Assembly (NCBI GenBank): GCA_913063495.1
Contig: CAJXXT010000022.1
Coordinates: forward strand, 1-41,413
Direction: 5' to 3'
Source of the DNA: an uncultured Gammaproteobacteria bacterium
Lineage (GTDB): Bacteria; Pseudomonadota; Gammaproteobacteria; Pseudomonadales; Ketobacteraceae
Length of the DNA: 41,413 bases
Shown piece by piece: positions 1-7,934 of the stretch. The notes beneath the pieces were generated by a model. That model worked only from the letters and a program-made list of their open reading frames with translations. It was not told the origin of the DNA and did no database searches. Each line of letters begins with the position of its first letter. Position 1 is the stretch's first letter. Made by a program: the position numbers and the translations under genes.

Positions 1-1445
1 CGGTAAGCGCCTTCGCTCTTAGGCTTGTATTCTTCTAATACATAGTGGAAGTTCGTTCCACCAAACCCAAACGCACTAATACCCGCTCGACGTGGTGTGC
101 CATCGGGCCTAGCAATCCAAGGACGAGTGTCTGCATTAATATAAAATGGAGAATCATCTATCCCCAATTTTGGATTAGGGTTTTTAACGTTAATAGTCGG
201 CGGTAGAACTTTATGATAAAGCGCTAACGACGCCTTGATAAATCCAGCGGTACCTGCCGCCGCTTTAGTGTGACCAATCTGAGACTTAACACTTCCCAAA
301 GCAATGTATTGCTTATCATCGCGCCCATCATCAAACGCTTGACGCAAACCATTAAATTCTGCGACATCACCAGCAGCAGTCCCAGTACCATGGGCTTCGA
401 TTAAACCTACCGTCTGAGGATCACAACCTGCATCTTCATACGCCTGAAGAAGTGCTTTTGCCTGACCTTCAGGGCGCGGAGCATAAATACTCTTAAACTT
501 ACCATCACTAGAAGCACCAACCCCCTTAATAACACTGTAGATACGGTCGCCATCACGCTCAGCATCTTCAAGGCGCTTAAGGGCAACCATACCCAACCCT
601 TCACCTACCAACATGCCTCGTGATTCTTCATCAAAAGTTTGTACACAATCCGCATCAGTAAATGCAGGAGTCTTACTGAAGCTCATATACATAGTGATTG
701 AGTTATCACAACATACACCGCCAGTAATCATCACATCACTGCGACCTTCCAGCAATTCAGACAGTGCCATTCGTGTTGCCGCTAGCGATCCAGCACAAGC
801 CGCATCAACCACACAGTTCATACCACCAAAATCAAATCGGTTAGCAATTCGACCTGCAATAACGTTGCCTAACATTCCTGGGAACGAGTTTTCTTCCCAA
901 CCTACGTAGGCTTTTTTAAACTTCTCAATAATAGTGTCAATGTCTTTCTCTTCTACACCACTGCTCGTTAATACCTTCTTTAGAACCGGATACTGAAGAC
1001 GAGATACCAATGGTGCCAATAGTTTCTGCCCACCACCTACACCCAGCGTAATACCAATTCTCTGAGGGTCATATCCAGAGTCAGGACCAATGCCTGCATC
1101 TTCTAGAACATCCTTTGCAACAATTAGCGATAGAAGTTGAGCAACATCGGTGATTTCTAAGATATTTGGCGGCAAACCAAATTCCATTGGATTGAAATCA
1201 AGCTCAGGAATGAACCCACCACGCTTACAATAGGTCTTATCTTCCGCTGTTTTATCTGCACTATAATAGTCTTCGATTTTCCAGCGATTCTCAGGAACAT
1301 CGATAATGCAGTCAATTTTGTTCAGGATGTTATCCCAATAGGACTGAAGGTTCTTTGCCTCGGCAAAAACACTGGCCATTCCAACAATAGCAATCGGTGT
1401 CTTTTGTAATCGAGAATTCAGTCGAGTGGTATTTTCCTCGCTCAT
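1..1445 (-). CDS. pfaA: PfaA-type polyunsaturated fatty acid synthase, N-terminal ketosynthase part (3' end beyond window)
   Basis: The first 481 residues of a large protein running off the left edge. They form a ketosynthase domain that condenses acyl and malonyl units in omega-3 PUFA (EPA/DHA) synthesis. All three catalytic residues are visible: Cys217 in DAACAGS, His352 in EAHGTGT and His392 in GHTK. The blocks CKRGGF, NPMEFGLPPN and GFGGTNFHYVLEEY closely match PfaA of marine PUFA producers such as Shewanella, as I recall that sequence. The ATG at 1445 has an AAAGGA ribosome site about 9 bases upstream. A full PfaA would continue with malonyl-transferase, tandem ACP and ketoreductase domains, with pfaB/C/D beyond the window. 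Another iterative type I PKS of the same clade is possible but less likely. Confidence 0.88.
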   Translation of the reverse strand, partial: MSEENTTRLNSRLQKTPIAIVGMASVFAEAKNLQSYWDNILNKIDCIIDVPENRWKIEDYYSADKTAEDKTYCKRGGFIPELDFNPMEFGLPPNILEITDVAQLLSLIVAKDVLEDAGIGPDSGYDPQRIGITLGVGGGQKLLAPLVSRLQYPVLKKVLTSSGVEEKDIDTIIEKFKKAYVGWEENSFPGMLGNVIAGRIANRFDFGGMNCVVDAACAGSLAATRMALSELLEGRSDVMITGGVCCDNSITMYMSFSKTPAFTDADCVQTFDEESRGMLVGEGLGMVALKRLEDAERDGDRIYSVIKGVGASSDGKFKSIYAPRPEGQAKALLQAYEDAGCDPQTVGLIEAHGTGTAAGDVAEFNGLRQAFDDGRDDKQYIALGSVKSQIGHTKAAAGTAGFIKASLALYHKVLPPTINVKNPNPKLGIDDSPFYINADTRPWIARPDGTPRRAGISAFGFGGTNFHYVLEEYKPKSEGAY

Positions 1446-1478
1446 CGCATGTTCCTTTATAGATAAATTCAAATAGTG

Positions 1479-1508
1479 GTTATATTTTTGTGAAAACGTT
1501 AATGACAA
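1479..1508 (-). promoter_or_regulatory. candidate sigma-70 promoter for the pfaA-like gene
   Basis: Read on the minus strand, TTGTCA and TATAAC lie 18 bases apart, about 35 bases before the ATG at 1445. The match is reasonable, but the region is AT-rich and chance hits are likely. The 5' leader would be short. Confidence 0.35.
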
Positions 1509-2163
1509 TTATTTTTTAGCCAAACCCAATACCCACACCCCACAGGTTGCGAAAGAATAGGTTCTGATTAGAAAGTGACTTAACTAGAATTTTTCTGACC
1601 CAAGAGTCGGCCTTATGACAATATAAATAAGCGCCGTCATCAGCCGTTATAGGTGTACACCCAAAAAACGAACGTTTTAGGGGAACCCTCAATAATATAA
1701 TTAAAATACGCATGATCAACTCGTTCAACATTAGCGTACTTTTGAGACCCTTATCTTTAAGCATTTTTAGTAACTATGTGTTTTGTTTTATTATTATTGT
1801 TATCGCTTTTACCTGAACACTAACCCTAAATAGATACAACATGATGACTAGCCCTTATCATATTGCTGCTTCTGAACAATCAAACCAATCAGTACGAAGG
1901 TTCAGAAAATTCATCACTATATAGATGGTTTATGTATTTTCTTTGGGCAAAGCGTGCTCAATCAAGCTAAATCCGTGAACGTACAAGACTACCTGACTTA
2001 ACCCCTAGCTATCAATTGATTATCGCCAATAAATGTAAACATTTGTTTTGTTTTTTGAAATAAGTACCATTCCGGCACATAAGCGCCTCTCGCCACTAAT
2101 AAACCAAGCATCCATGCCACACCTTGCAATTACCCCCACCAAGCGATTCTTATCAAGTTTTGT
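1509..2163. other. intergenic region with no convincing gene
   Basis: About 650 bases between the PUFA synthase start and tRNA-Ser. An 82-codon minus-strand reading frame at 1516-1764 has no recognisable domain and no good ribosome site, so I do not call it. The stretch is AT-rich and may hold regulatory sites for the PUFA operon, but I see no clear operator or terminator. Confidence 0.4.
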
Positions 2164-2199
2164 TTGAAATCTTCTTTAAAAACATATATCTTACGCGCC
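2164..2199 (+). promoter_or_regulatory. candidate promoter of tRNA-Ser
   Basis: TTGAAA (2164-2169) is followed by TATCTT (2187-2192) with 17 bases between, then a GC-rich stretch GCGCC (2195-2199). That GC-rich discriminator is typical of stringently controlled stable-RNA promoters. The -10 match is only partial. Confidence 0.45.
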
Positions 2200-2208
2200 T
2201 TACAGTTT

Positions 2209-2296
2209 GGAGAGGTGTCCGAGTGGCCGAAGGAGCTCGCCTGGAAAGCGTGTATACCGCAAGGTATCGAGGGTTCGAATCCCTCCCTCTCCACCA
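2209..2296 (+). tRNA. tRNA-Ser (anticodon GGA)
   Basis: An 88-nt class II tRNA with a 7-bp acceptor stem GGAGAGG/CCTCTCC, a long variable arm (TATACCGCAAGGTA), a T arm GAGGG-TTCGAAT-CCCTC and encoded CCA. The anticodon loop CTGGAAA gives GGA, reading UCC/UCU serine codons. The discriminator base 73 reads A, where E. coli serine tRNAs have G. Confidence 0.95.
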
Positions 2297-2548
2297 AGTT
2301 GTACGTTGTTTTTAAAAGGGATTTTTATTTTAACTCGTCATCTAGGGCTATTTTAGGGCAACCTTTTCTAATCAGCACCATTCTCCTATCAAATATCAAC
2401 AGCAAGCTAATACCTTTCCTCTGCCACATTTGATCGAATCTTATTCAAAATTGCTTTATTTCGTAGTGAAAACAGCCTCTAGATCAAACAAACTGTCTAC
2501 CGTTGGTGGCTGATAGTTTATATCTGAACCCGCCAGTTCCCGGCAAGA

Positions 2549-2896
2549 TCAAAATATCAACACCAGAAAAACCACAATCACAGTGAAACCGCCAATCCAT
2601 TTATATAAATCCCGCTTAGTCATCGGTGATTTTTGACTGCTTTTTTCTTTCATAATTAGCTGTGCAGCCAAAGCATCTAGATCCCCTTTACCCATATCCT
2701 TTGGGGGAACTTTAATAGATGCGACATTGATTTTAGGCGCCACCAACGCTTCCTTAGCCTTTACATTTACACTCTCAAGTAATTCTATAAGCGCTTGCCG
2801 ATCTTCATTAGGCATTGCCAATATGCCTTTGTGATCGTTTGCAGCGAGCTTATAGGTATTACCAGCGATGATTACTGTGATTGTGGAATTCATCAT
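2549..2896 (-). CDS. small tail-anchored membrane protein of unknown function
   Basis: 115 residues with no recognised family. The first 80 or so residues are soluble and mixed charged. A Lys-rich stretch (SSQKSPMTKRDLYKW) precedes a single C-terminal membrane helix (about residues 97-115) with almost nothing after it, so the protein should sit in the inner membrane with its N-terminus in the cytoplasm. Two adjacent ATG codons (2896 and 2893) are possible starts; AGGGCAGG lies upstream. It is divergent from the metallo-beta-lactamase-fold lipoprotein gene. The N-terminal repeat-like phrase TVIIAGNTYKLAAND does not identify it. Confidence 0.65.
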   Translation of the reverse strand: MMNSTITVIIAGNTYKLAANDHKGILAMPNEDRQALIELLESVNVKAKEALVAPKINVASIKVPPKDMGKGDLDALAAQLIMKEKSSQKSPMTKRDLYKWIGGFTVIVVFLVLIF

Positions 2897-3059
2897 ATAC
2901 CGACCTGCCCTTAAAACGCGAATTCAACCCCACCGATATCTAAACGTAATGATTGAACAACGGACACAGATTACCTGCAAGGTAATTGCGATTGATATAC
3001 ATAATAGCGAGAATTTATGTCAGCCGTACATCATTTAACGATTAGAAAGGTTGCTGTTT

Positions 3060-4046
3060 ATGAAAACTTTTGAATTCACCCTGCAAACACTAACGTCGAG
3101 GTTTGCATTGTTGCTAGCGCTGCTGCCCTCGTTACTAATGATAAGTGGCTGCGCCGGTCAGATGACACGAATGATGGGGCATATGGCGCTAGGGCAACAA
3201 GTGGATTATCTCAATATTGAGGGTGCGACCGGTTCGCACCTAGACCAGCTAAGCCCAAAGGTATGGACCTATAACTGGGGGTTTGATCGCACGCTGATCG
3301 TGGATACTAAGGTGGGCTTAGTCGTTATAGATTCCTTCACCAAAGAGCTCTCTAAGCGCTTGCTGAAGGAACTTAAACAGGTGGGCTTAGACAAACCGGT
3401 TCATACCTTAATTTATACTCATTTTCATCTTGATCATGTTGGAGGTGGCGCTCTTCTCAAACCTCAGCACGTTATCGCTCACGAGAAAACCGAAAGCTAC
3501 TGGCAAGACTTTGATATTACCCATCTTGGCATTGCTAAACCCACCAAAACAATCAATGGTGATGTAGAAATGAACATTGGCGGGGTTACTTTCCGCTTAT
3601 TGTACGGCGGCTTCTCTCATACAGATACGTTTTACGCCGTACATTTGCCGGAAGAAAATTTACTGTATGCAGCCGACACTGTTGGGGTAGAAGTTTTTTT
3701 GCCGGTGGGTGGAATCGCAATATATACACCAGGTTACTATCGCATGCTGGAACGCATTGGCAATATTGATTTTTCTACCTTTGTATCCAGTCACTTTAAG
3801 GTAGGAAACAAGCAAAACTTCCTAGAAGCGAAAGAACTACAATTTTCAATACGCCGTTTAGTGCAAGAAGAGATATTGAAATATAACGGCGAAGTAGCTT
3901 TACACCAGAACAAAGAAGCCATGTTAACGTTGTATGATAATGTACATGATCAGTTGTATGATAAGTACGGCGATTGGCATGGCTTTTCCGCGCAGATCGT
4001 TCCAACGATACTAGGAGCCTACGTGAATAGCCTCGTTGGCAACTAG
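3060..4046 (+). CDS. MBL-fold metallo-hydrolase lipoprotein
   Basis: A 328-residue zinc hydrolase anchored to the envelope. A signal peptide ends in the lipobox ISGC, with Cys31 as the lipidated residue and Ala at +2, which predicts outer-membrane sorting. The metallo-beta-lactamase metal motif HFHLDH (His121, His123, Asp125, His126) is intact, with later candidate ligands in GGFSHTDTF, YAADTVG and SSHFKVG. I chose the ATG at 3060 because GAAAGG ends 9 bases upstream; the in-frame TTG at 3051 touches that site and cannot use it. The substrate is unknown. The fold covers beta-lactamases, lactonases, glyoxalases and thioesterases, and nothing in the neighbourhood narrows it. Confidence 0.85.
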   Translation: MKTFEFTLQTLTSRFALLLALLPSLLMISGCAGQMTRMMGHMALGQQVDYLNIEGATGSHLDQLSPKVWTYNWGFDRTLIVDTKVGLVVIDSFTKELSKRLLKELKQVGLDKPVHTLIYTHFHLDHVGGGALLKPQHVIAHEKTESYWQDFDITHLGIAKPTKTINGDVEMNIGGVTFRLLYGGFSHTDTFYAVHLPEENLLYAADTVGVEVFLPVGGIAIYTPGYYRMLERIGNIDFSTFVSSHFKVGNKQNFLEAKELQFSIRRLVQEEILKYNGEVALHQNKEAMLTLYDNVHDQLYDKYGDWHGFSAQIVPTILGAYVNSLVGN

Positions 4047-4200
4047 AGAGTATCTCCACGCTCTATCCACAAACTAGATTTAGATTCAACCAACCCACTG
4101 ACGACACAATTTATTAATATAATTATCAGTGACTTTGAAACTTAAATGACTTATAAGTGACAAATAAGGAAGTTTTGTTAAAGAAGGAGTTTTACAAGCT

Positions 4201-4293
4201 ATGAGCATTCAACAAATGATAGACATATTTATCGTCTTTACTATTGCCTCCACCGTAACGCTAACAGCGGCTGGATTGGCTTTTTCAAATTAA
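4201..4293 (+). CDS. 30-residue membrane peptide
   Basis: A very short gene supported by an AAGGAG ribosome site (4184-4189) 11 bases before the ATG. The peptide starts MSIQQMIDIFIVF and continues into a Thr/Ala-rich hydrophobic segment (about residues 8-28) ending in FSN, so it is essentially one membrane helix. Its stop lies 33 bases before the SRAP gene, whose own start lacks a clear ribosome site, so the two may be co-transcribed. A leader peptide or a chance reading frame are alternatives. Confidence 0.45.
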   Translation: MSIQQMIDIFIVFTIASTVTLTAAGLAFSN

Positions 4294-4326
4294 GTTAAGA
4301 AGCTGTTAGCGAGAAAATACCCAACT

Positions 4327-4902
4327 ATGTGCGGAAGAATCAATGTTAATGCTGACCCTATAGTTGAGTGGGTATACAAGATCCTTGAGATACCTTTCAG
4401 CACAACATCAAACGATGACCTCCGACCAACTCAAGAAGTAGCAACTATCGCTATGCTGAATGGAGGCATACAGCAGCTCGATACAACATGGGGAATCAAG
4501 CCAAGTTGGTCAAAAAAGTTACTGATCAATGCTCAAGGCGAGAGTGTCGCTACTAAGAAGACGTTCCTGGACTCATTCAAAACTAAACGTTGTCTTGTGC
4601 CCTGTACCGGCTGGTACGAATGGCGTGACGAAGGTGGCTTAAAAAAACAAAAGTACCTATTTACTCAAGCTAATGGTGATCCGTTATTAATGGCTGGAAT
4701 TTGGTACGACAACAACGAAACCTCACAACTGGTAACCCTTACAACAGAACCAAATGATAAATGCGCGGAAATTCATAAGCGTATGCCAGTTTTAATACAA
4801 CCGGATAATATAGACACTTGGCTTAACGCCTCTACAAAGGATGCCCAATCACTTATCGAGCCTTTGCATAGCGACAAGGTAAGCATAAAAGCTATAAACT
4901 AG
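4327..4902 (+). CDS. SRAP-family (YedK/HMCES-like) abasic-site crosslinking protein
   Basis: 191 residues. SRAP proteins form a thiazolidine link between the amine and thiol of their Cys2 and an abasic site in single-stranded DNA, shielding it from breakage. The required MCGR N-terminus is present (Cys2). Asn68 in the NAQGES loop, Glu98 in GWYEW and His150 in HKRMPV correspond to YedK Asn75, Glu105 and His160. The usual NARxE motif has Gln in place of Arg here, and the protein is about 30 residues shorter than E. coli YedK, mostly at the C-terminus. There is no strong ribosome site, and no LexA box was identified upstream. It converges with the HExxH gene. Confidence 0.92.
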   Translation: MCGRINVNADPIVEWVYKILEIPFSTTSNDDLRPTQEVATIAMLNGGIQQLDTTWGIKPSWSKKLLINAQGESVATKKTFLDSFKTKRCLVPCTGWYEWRDEGGLKKQKYLFTQANGDPLLMAGIWYDNNETSQLVTLTTEPNDKCAEIHKRMPVLIQPDNIDTWLNASTKDAQSLIEPLHSDKVSIKAIN

Positions 4903-4913
4903 CCCAAAGCCCT

Positions 4914-5240
4914 TTATGTGCACTCTAACAGTTCTTTTGCTTCTTCTTTCGTAATATCAAGCCCGTAAGCATTAGCGAGCGCCCAAGCAGCACTATCAAC
5001 GCTTTTGCCATGCTTAACACTTACTTTGTAGGCTTCCAGCTCAAATTTCAGTCGCCACTTTTTCGAAAGGTTGTATAGTATCGGCTGAAGGATCCACCAT
5101 TTTAACACCTGACGCGTGTGAACCTTCTCGTGTTCAACGATGGATTTGACACCTTTAAATTTTGGGCGAATGAGAATCACAAAAAACAGGTTCATTGCGT
5201 CCCACTCTTTTTTGATGAATTTGTCTGTATAAATTATCAC
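4914..5240 (-). CDS. small HExxH (minigluzincin-like) protein
   Basis: 108 residues starting at GTG 5240. A hydrophobic segment (about residues 17-25) is followed by HEKVHTRQ, with His37-Glu38 and His41 forming an HExxH zinc-peptidase motif. FELEAY about 28 residues later offers Glu67 or Glu69 as the third ligand, the arrangement of small gluzincins and of M56-like domains (HEKxHxRQ). The gene starts 3 bases after the stop of the lipoprotein gene, and its ribosome site GGAGGG overlaps that stop, so translation is probably coupled. It is the third gene of the Tlde1-like cassette. Similar small HExxH proteins also occur in phage-derived modules. Activity and substrate are unknown. Confidence 0.7.
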   Translation of the reverse strand: MIIYTDKFIKKEWDAMNLFFVILIRPKFKGVKSIVEHEKVHTRQVLKWWILQPILYNLSKKWRLKFELEAYKVSVKHGKSVDSAAWALANAYGLDITKEEAKELLECT

Positions 5241-5243
5241 CCG

Positions 5244-5735
5244 TCACCCTCCAATTAGCTTAACGCACTCCTCAGCTCTACCCTCGCCTTTCAAAGCCAA
5301 CTCATTAAGCTTCGACTTAGCACCAGTAACAAAGCTATCCACCACACTTTGCTCTTCTTCTATAAACGGAATGGTACACAAGCGCTCCAAGCGAAACCCT
5401 AAGTCAACACCCGACAACACCAGCTCAGGCTCATAAGGCAAACCGCGTGACACTGAATAATTCAAGGCTAAACTTCCACCGGCATCGCTAACTTCATGTA
5501 ACTTTGCTGCAATACTAAGCCACACAGCGTCACCGCTTTTAACTCCGCGCTCAATGGATTCAAGAACTGCAAACCACTGAGGTTGATTGGAAACAATACT
5601 ACTCAACACTTCTTTATTCTTACCTTGAGAAAGGTGAGACAAAAACGAGTTGGGGTTTGAAGTGTCAAGCTCTTCGTTAGCTGTACATGCCGCCATCAAA
5701 GCGCAACACATCGGCACAATCAATTTTAACCTCAC
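5244..5735 (-). CDS. lipoprotein, candidate immunity protein to the Tlde1-like enzyme
   Basis: 163 residues from a GTG start that overlaps the stop of the upstream gene (GTGA), with GGAGGTGG upstream. A short signal peptide ends in LMAAC, so Cys17 is the likely lipidated residue; Thr at +2 predicts the outer membrane. The remainder is helical and charged, with no recognised domain. Position and compartment fit an immunity protein: Tlde1 effectors act in the periplasm, and their immunity partners are periplasmic and encoded next door. The assignment as immunity protein is inference from gene order and location only. Confidence 0.6.
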   Translation of the reverse strand: MRLKLIVPMCCALMAACTANEELDTSNPNSFLSHLSQGKNKEVLSSIVSNQPQWFAVLESIERGVKSGDAVWLSIAAKLHEVSDAGGSLALNYSVSRGLPYEPELVLSGVDLGFRLERLCTIPFIEEEQSVVDSFVTGAKSKLNELALKGEGRAEECVKLIGG

Positions 5736-6088
5736 CTAACCACCTCCAGCCTGCGATCTGCACTTCCTTCAATCAGTCTTCTCACATTTGGAGGCAAAAC
5801 TATGCAACCTTCTGAGGCATCATTAGACGCATTATCACCATGAATTCTGAAATGTGTTCTGCCGCGAGCGTTGTGAGCCACAGGATCAAGGTTCATCACT
5901 ACCGGGCCTAGAACGGAATGCCTGTAAGATATCCCTATATCGTAAGTTCCTCTGGGGATCGGGCCTTCAAATCCTCTATCCTCCATATCAGGATTGTTCC
6001 TACCTCCACCTGTGCCAGCGTACCCTTGACCCATATACGCACCATTTAACCTAATTACTCCACTGCTCTGATCATACTCCCAAGCCAT
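5732..6088 (-). CDS. Tlde1/DUF2778-domain L,D-transpeptidase-like protein
   Basis: 118 residues that make up one compact domain: WEYDQSSGVIRLNG, GYAGTGGGRNNP, GPIPRGTYDIG, then HGDNASNDASEGC. His83 and Cys95 fit the catalytic His and Cys of the L,D-transpeptidase fold. In Salmonella, Tlde1 is a type VI effector that cuts or exchanges D-amino acids on peptidoglycan tetrapeptides. The ATG at 6088 has AGGAGG 6 bases upstream; a TTG six bases earlier abuts that site. There is no signal peptide, so reaching the periplasm needs a delivery route, and no secretion genes lie in this window. Stand-alone DUF2778 proteins, including phage-linked ones, also exist, so effector status is unproven. Confidence 0.8.
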   Translation of the reverse strand: MAWEYDQSSGVIRLNGAYMGQGYAGTGGGRNNPDMEDRGFEGPIPRGTYDIGISYRHSVLGPVVMNLDPVAHNARGRTHFRIHGDNASNDASEGCIVLPPNVRRLIEGSADRRLEVVR

Positions 6089-6201
6089 CTCCAACCTCCT
6101 TATTAAACCCTATATTAAACACATACTTCTTATGCCGTACACAAGATGAATAATACAGCCTTTATTTCGAAAGAAAACACCTGTCTGAACCGTACCCGTC
6201 C

Positions 6202-7518
6202 TCAAAGCGACAGCCTAAGGTTTGACTCAATTTCATCCGCTAAAGAAGCTGGGACACCATGCTCTGTTGCAAGCCTTCTCCACTGCGAAACATGGCTGAC
6301 CGTTTCATCAATCATGTTGTTGATTTTATCTCTCGTAAATAAAAGGCTGAGCTTTTCAAGAGAGTAAAAGTCTTCACGTGAAAAGTTGTCTCGCTTCCCA
6401 TTTAAACTCATCCAGTGGCTGTTTACCCATTTACTGCCTGGTTTATAGCTGTAGGCCAAATCATAAGCAGGTGCCAACCCCCATTTTTTATCATTTAGAA
6501 TAAATGCAAAGTTCTTTGAATGATCATCATGGTTTCTCGCGATAATATTAAATACCATCCGCTTATAGAGTTGCTCCGCCTCCGCCACAGATAGCCTCGC
6601 CTGCCTCGCCACCCCTAGCAGTTCCGCATAAGAAAAGGAGCCAGGTTTTTTGTAATCGACATGGGCCATCCCATTTAAGGTCTGCACATGCTTTTTTTCA
6701 TCACCCTTTCGATCAAATCGCTGCGTAATGAAATGGCGGCGATTCCCCTCATCCAGTAATTGGCAAGGCATCATATCTATGCCGCAATCTTTCGCCATGA
6801 GGTAATAAACATACTCCATGGCACCATAACCAAGAGGGTCACCAAAGGTTTCTTTATGTTTATTGTTCTCACTTACCCCATCAAATTTCATTAAGTAGTG
6901 AGTAAACCCTTCGGGCACTTTAGCCTGACCAGAGCGAACTTGGGTAAAGTCACCATTAAAAGCCAGGACAGCCTTTGGCCGAGCACCACCTGCGCTCATA
7001 CCAACAGACAGTAACGCCATCATTTCTTCACGGTTTTCTTGCCCGTCTTTATTTAGCTCGACAGAGAAACCTCCGCGACTACCCAATATTTCTTGAGCAA
7101 TATTGACCAATGACTCAATTTCTACTTGTTGTGATGTGTTCAGGCTTTTTAGTCTTGTTGCTGGGGCATATTCAAGCGCCCCCATACCTCGCTTCCCAGT
7201 ATATTGGAGTCTTTGCAATGGTGTGATATCGCCTGGCTGCTTTCCACTACCCGCTATCCACGCATTAAGCACTGCACTGCCAAAGTCATCCGGCAAGGAA
7301 TCAGCAATTAAACCGGGCAGCCCTTTAAATGTTTCAAATTCAAGCTCTGGGAATGAGTAAATCCTTTTAGCCAGGGGCATCTTGATGGGGGAAAGTTCGA
7401 TCCCTTGTTTGATAAATGCGGGGTCATATTCAAATGCGCCAATACCGGTATCCGTATTAAAACTTACGGCGCCAACTTCGTAGTCTTTGTATTTAACATT
7501 GATAGCTTCCATCACCAT
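6202..7518 (-). CDS. hipA: HipA-family serine/threonine kinase toxin
   Basis: 438 residues, full length. In the HipBA type II toxin-antitoxin system HipA phosphorylates a translation factor (glutamyl-tRNA synthetase in E. coli), causing growth arrest and persistence. Visible elements are the N-terminal HipA subdomain (GLPGLIADSLPDDFG at about 66-80), the Gly-rich loop MSAGGARPKA with Ser175 where the autophosphorylated serine lies, the catalytic stretch RNHDDHSKN (residues 328-336), and the metal Asp353 in PAYDLAYS. The start overlaps the hipB stop by a few bases (ATG 7518 or ATG 7512), giving coupled translation. All key residues are present, so the kinase should be active. The target cannot be read from sequence. 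Confidence 0.93.
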   Translation of the reverse strand: MVMEAINVKYKDYEVGAVSFNTDTGIGAFEYDPAFIKQGIELSPIKMPLAKRIYSFPELEFETFKGLPGLIADSLPDDFGSAVLNAWIAGSGKQPGDITPLQRLQYTGKRGMGALEYAPATRLKSLNTSQQVEIESLVNIAQEILGSRGGFSVELNKDGQENREEMMALLSVGMSAGGARPKAVLAFNGDFTQVRSGQAKVPEGFTHYLMKFDGVSENNKHKETFGDPLGYGAMEYVYYLMAKDCGIDMMPCQLLDEGNRRHFITQRFDRKGDEKKHVQTLNGMAHVDYKKPGSFSYAELLGVARQARLSVAEAEQLYKRMVFNIIARNHDDHSKNFAFILNDKKWGLAPAYDLAYSYKPGSKWVNSHWMSLNGKRDNFSREDFYSLEKLSLLFTRDKINNMIDETVSHVSQWRRLATEHGVPASLADEIESNLRLSL

Positions 7519-7841
7519 TCGGGAGCACCTTCATCTTTGCTCTTTCTCTGTCCGGATGCTCTTTGGCGTTTCTTTCCTTGTAGCTTAGAGAGTTGAATGG
7601 GTGAGATATCTTGCTTGGGCAGGAACTTATTTAACTGACCAGCCAGGTTGAGAGCCTGCATAATGGCGATAAAAACCTCCAGCTGAACTTTTCCTTTTTC
7701 TGCGTTGAGAACCGCCTTTCTTGTGACACCAGCAAGCTCCGCTACTTTCGCCTGGGTTAGGTCTCCATTTAATCTGGCCTGCTTTAATCTCCCCCCAAGC
7801 TCTTCAGAGATGGCCACTGGAGATAAGTCGTCGATATTCAT
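7512..7841 (-). CDS. hipB: HipB-family XRE antitoxin/repressor
   Basis: 109 residues with a helix-turn-helix at about residues 15-70 (LKQARLNGDLTQAKVAELAGVTRKAVLNAEKG). HipB neutralises HipA and represses the operon. The gene precedes hipA with overlapping stop/start, the standard antitoxin-first order. The ATG at 7841 has AAAGGT upstream. The C-terminal 35 residues are basic and probably disordered (KKRQRASGQRKSKDE); such tails carry the degradation signal in E. coli HipB. Two copies of a GAACATTA-N15-TTAATG motif upstream are likely binding sites. Confidence 0.9.
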   Translation of the reverse strand: MNIDDLSPVAISEELGGRLKQARLNGDLTQAKVAELAGVTRKAVLNAEKGKVQLEVFIAIMQALNLAGQLNKFLPKQDISPIQLSKLQGKKRQRASGQRKSKDEGAPEW

Positions 7842-7856
7842 AACGTGACCTTTTTA

Positions 7857-7888
7857 GAACATTAGAGTTATATATTAACTTAATGCCC
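7857..7888. promoter_or_regulatory. promoter-proximal HipB operator candidate
   Basis: GAACATTA (7857-7864), 15 bases, then TTAATGCCC (7880-7888), just upstream of the hipB ribosome site. It has the same half-site and the same 15-base spacing as the perfect repeat 88 bases further upstream, but the right arm is degenerate beyond TTAATG. Confidence 0.55.
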
Positions 7889-7934
7889 CAATACTAGCAC
7901 ACTATGGGTCGATGTACATTAGTGCCTATAAAGC

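Noticed and set aside
1516-1764. 82-codon minus-strand frame upstream of pfaA
   Set aside because: No domain, odd composition and no good ribosome site. More likely part of the regulatory region.
2124-2433. Two plus-strand frames spanning tRNA-Ser
   Set aside because: They read through the tRNA gene in two different frames, so they are chance frames.
7103-7360. Plus-strand frame inside hipA
   Set aside because: It lies fully within the coding region of a complete, conserved HipA gene.
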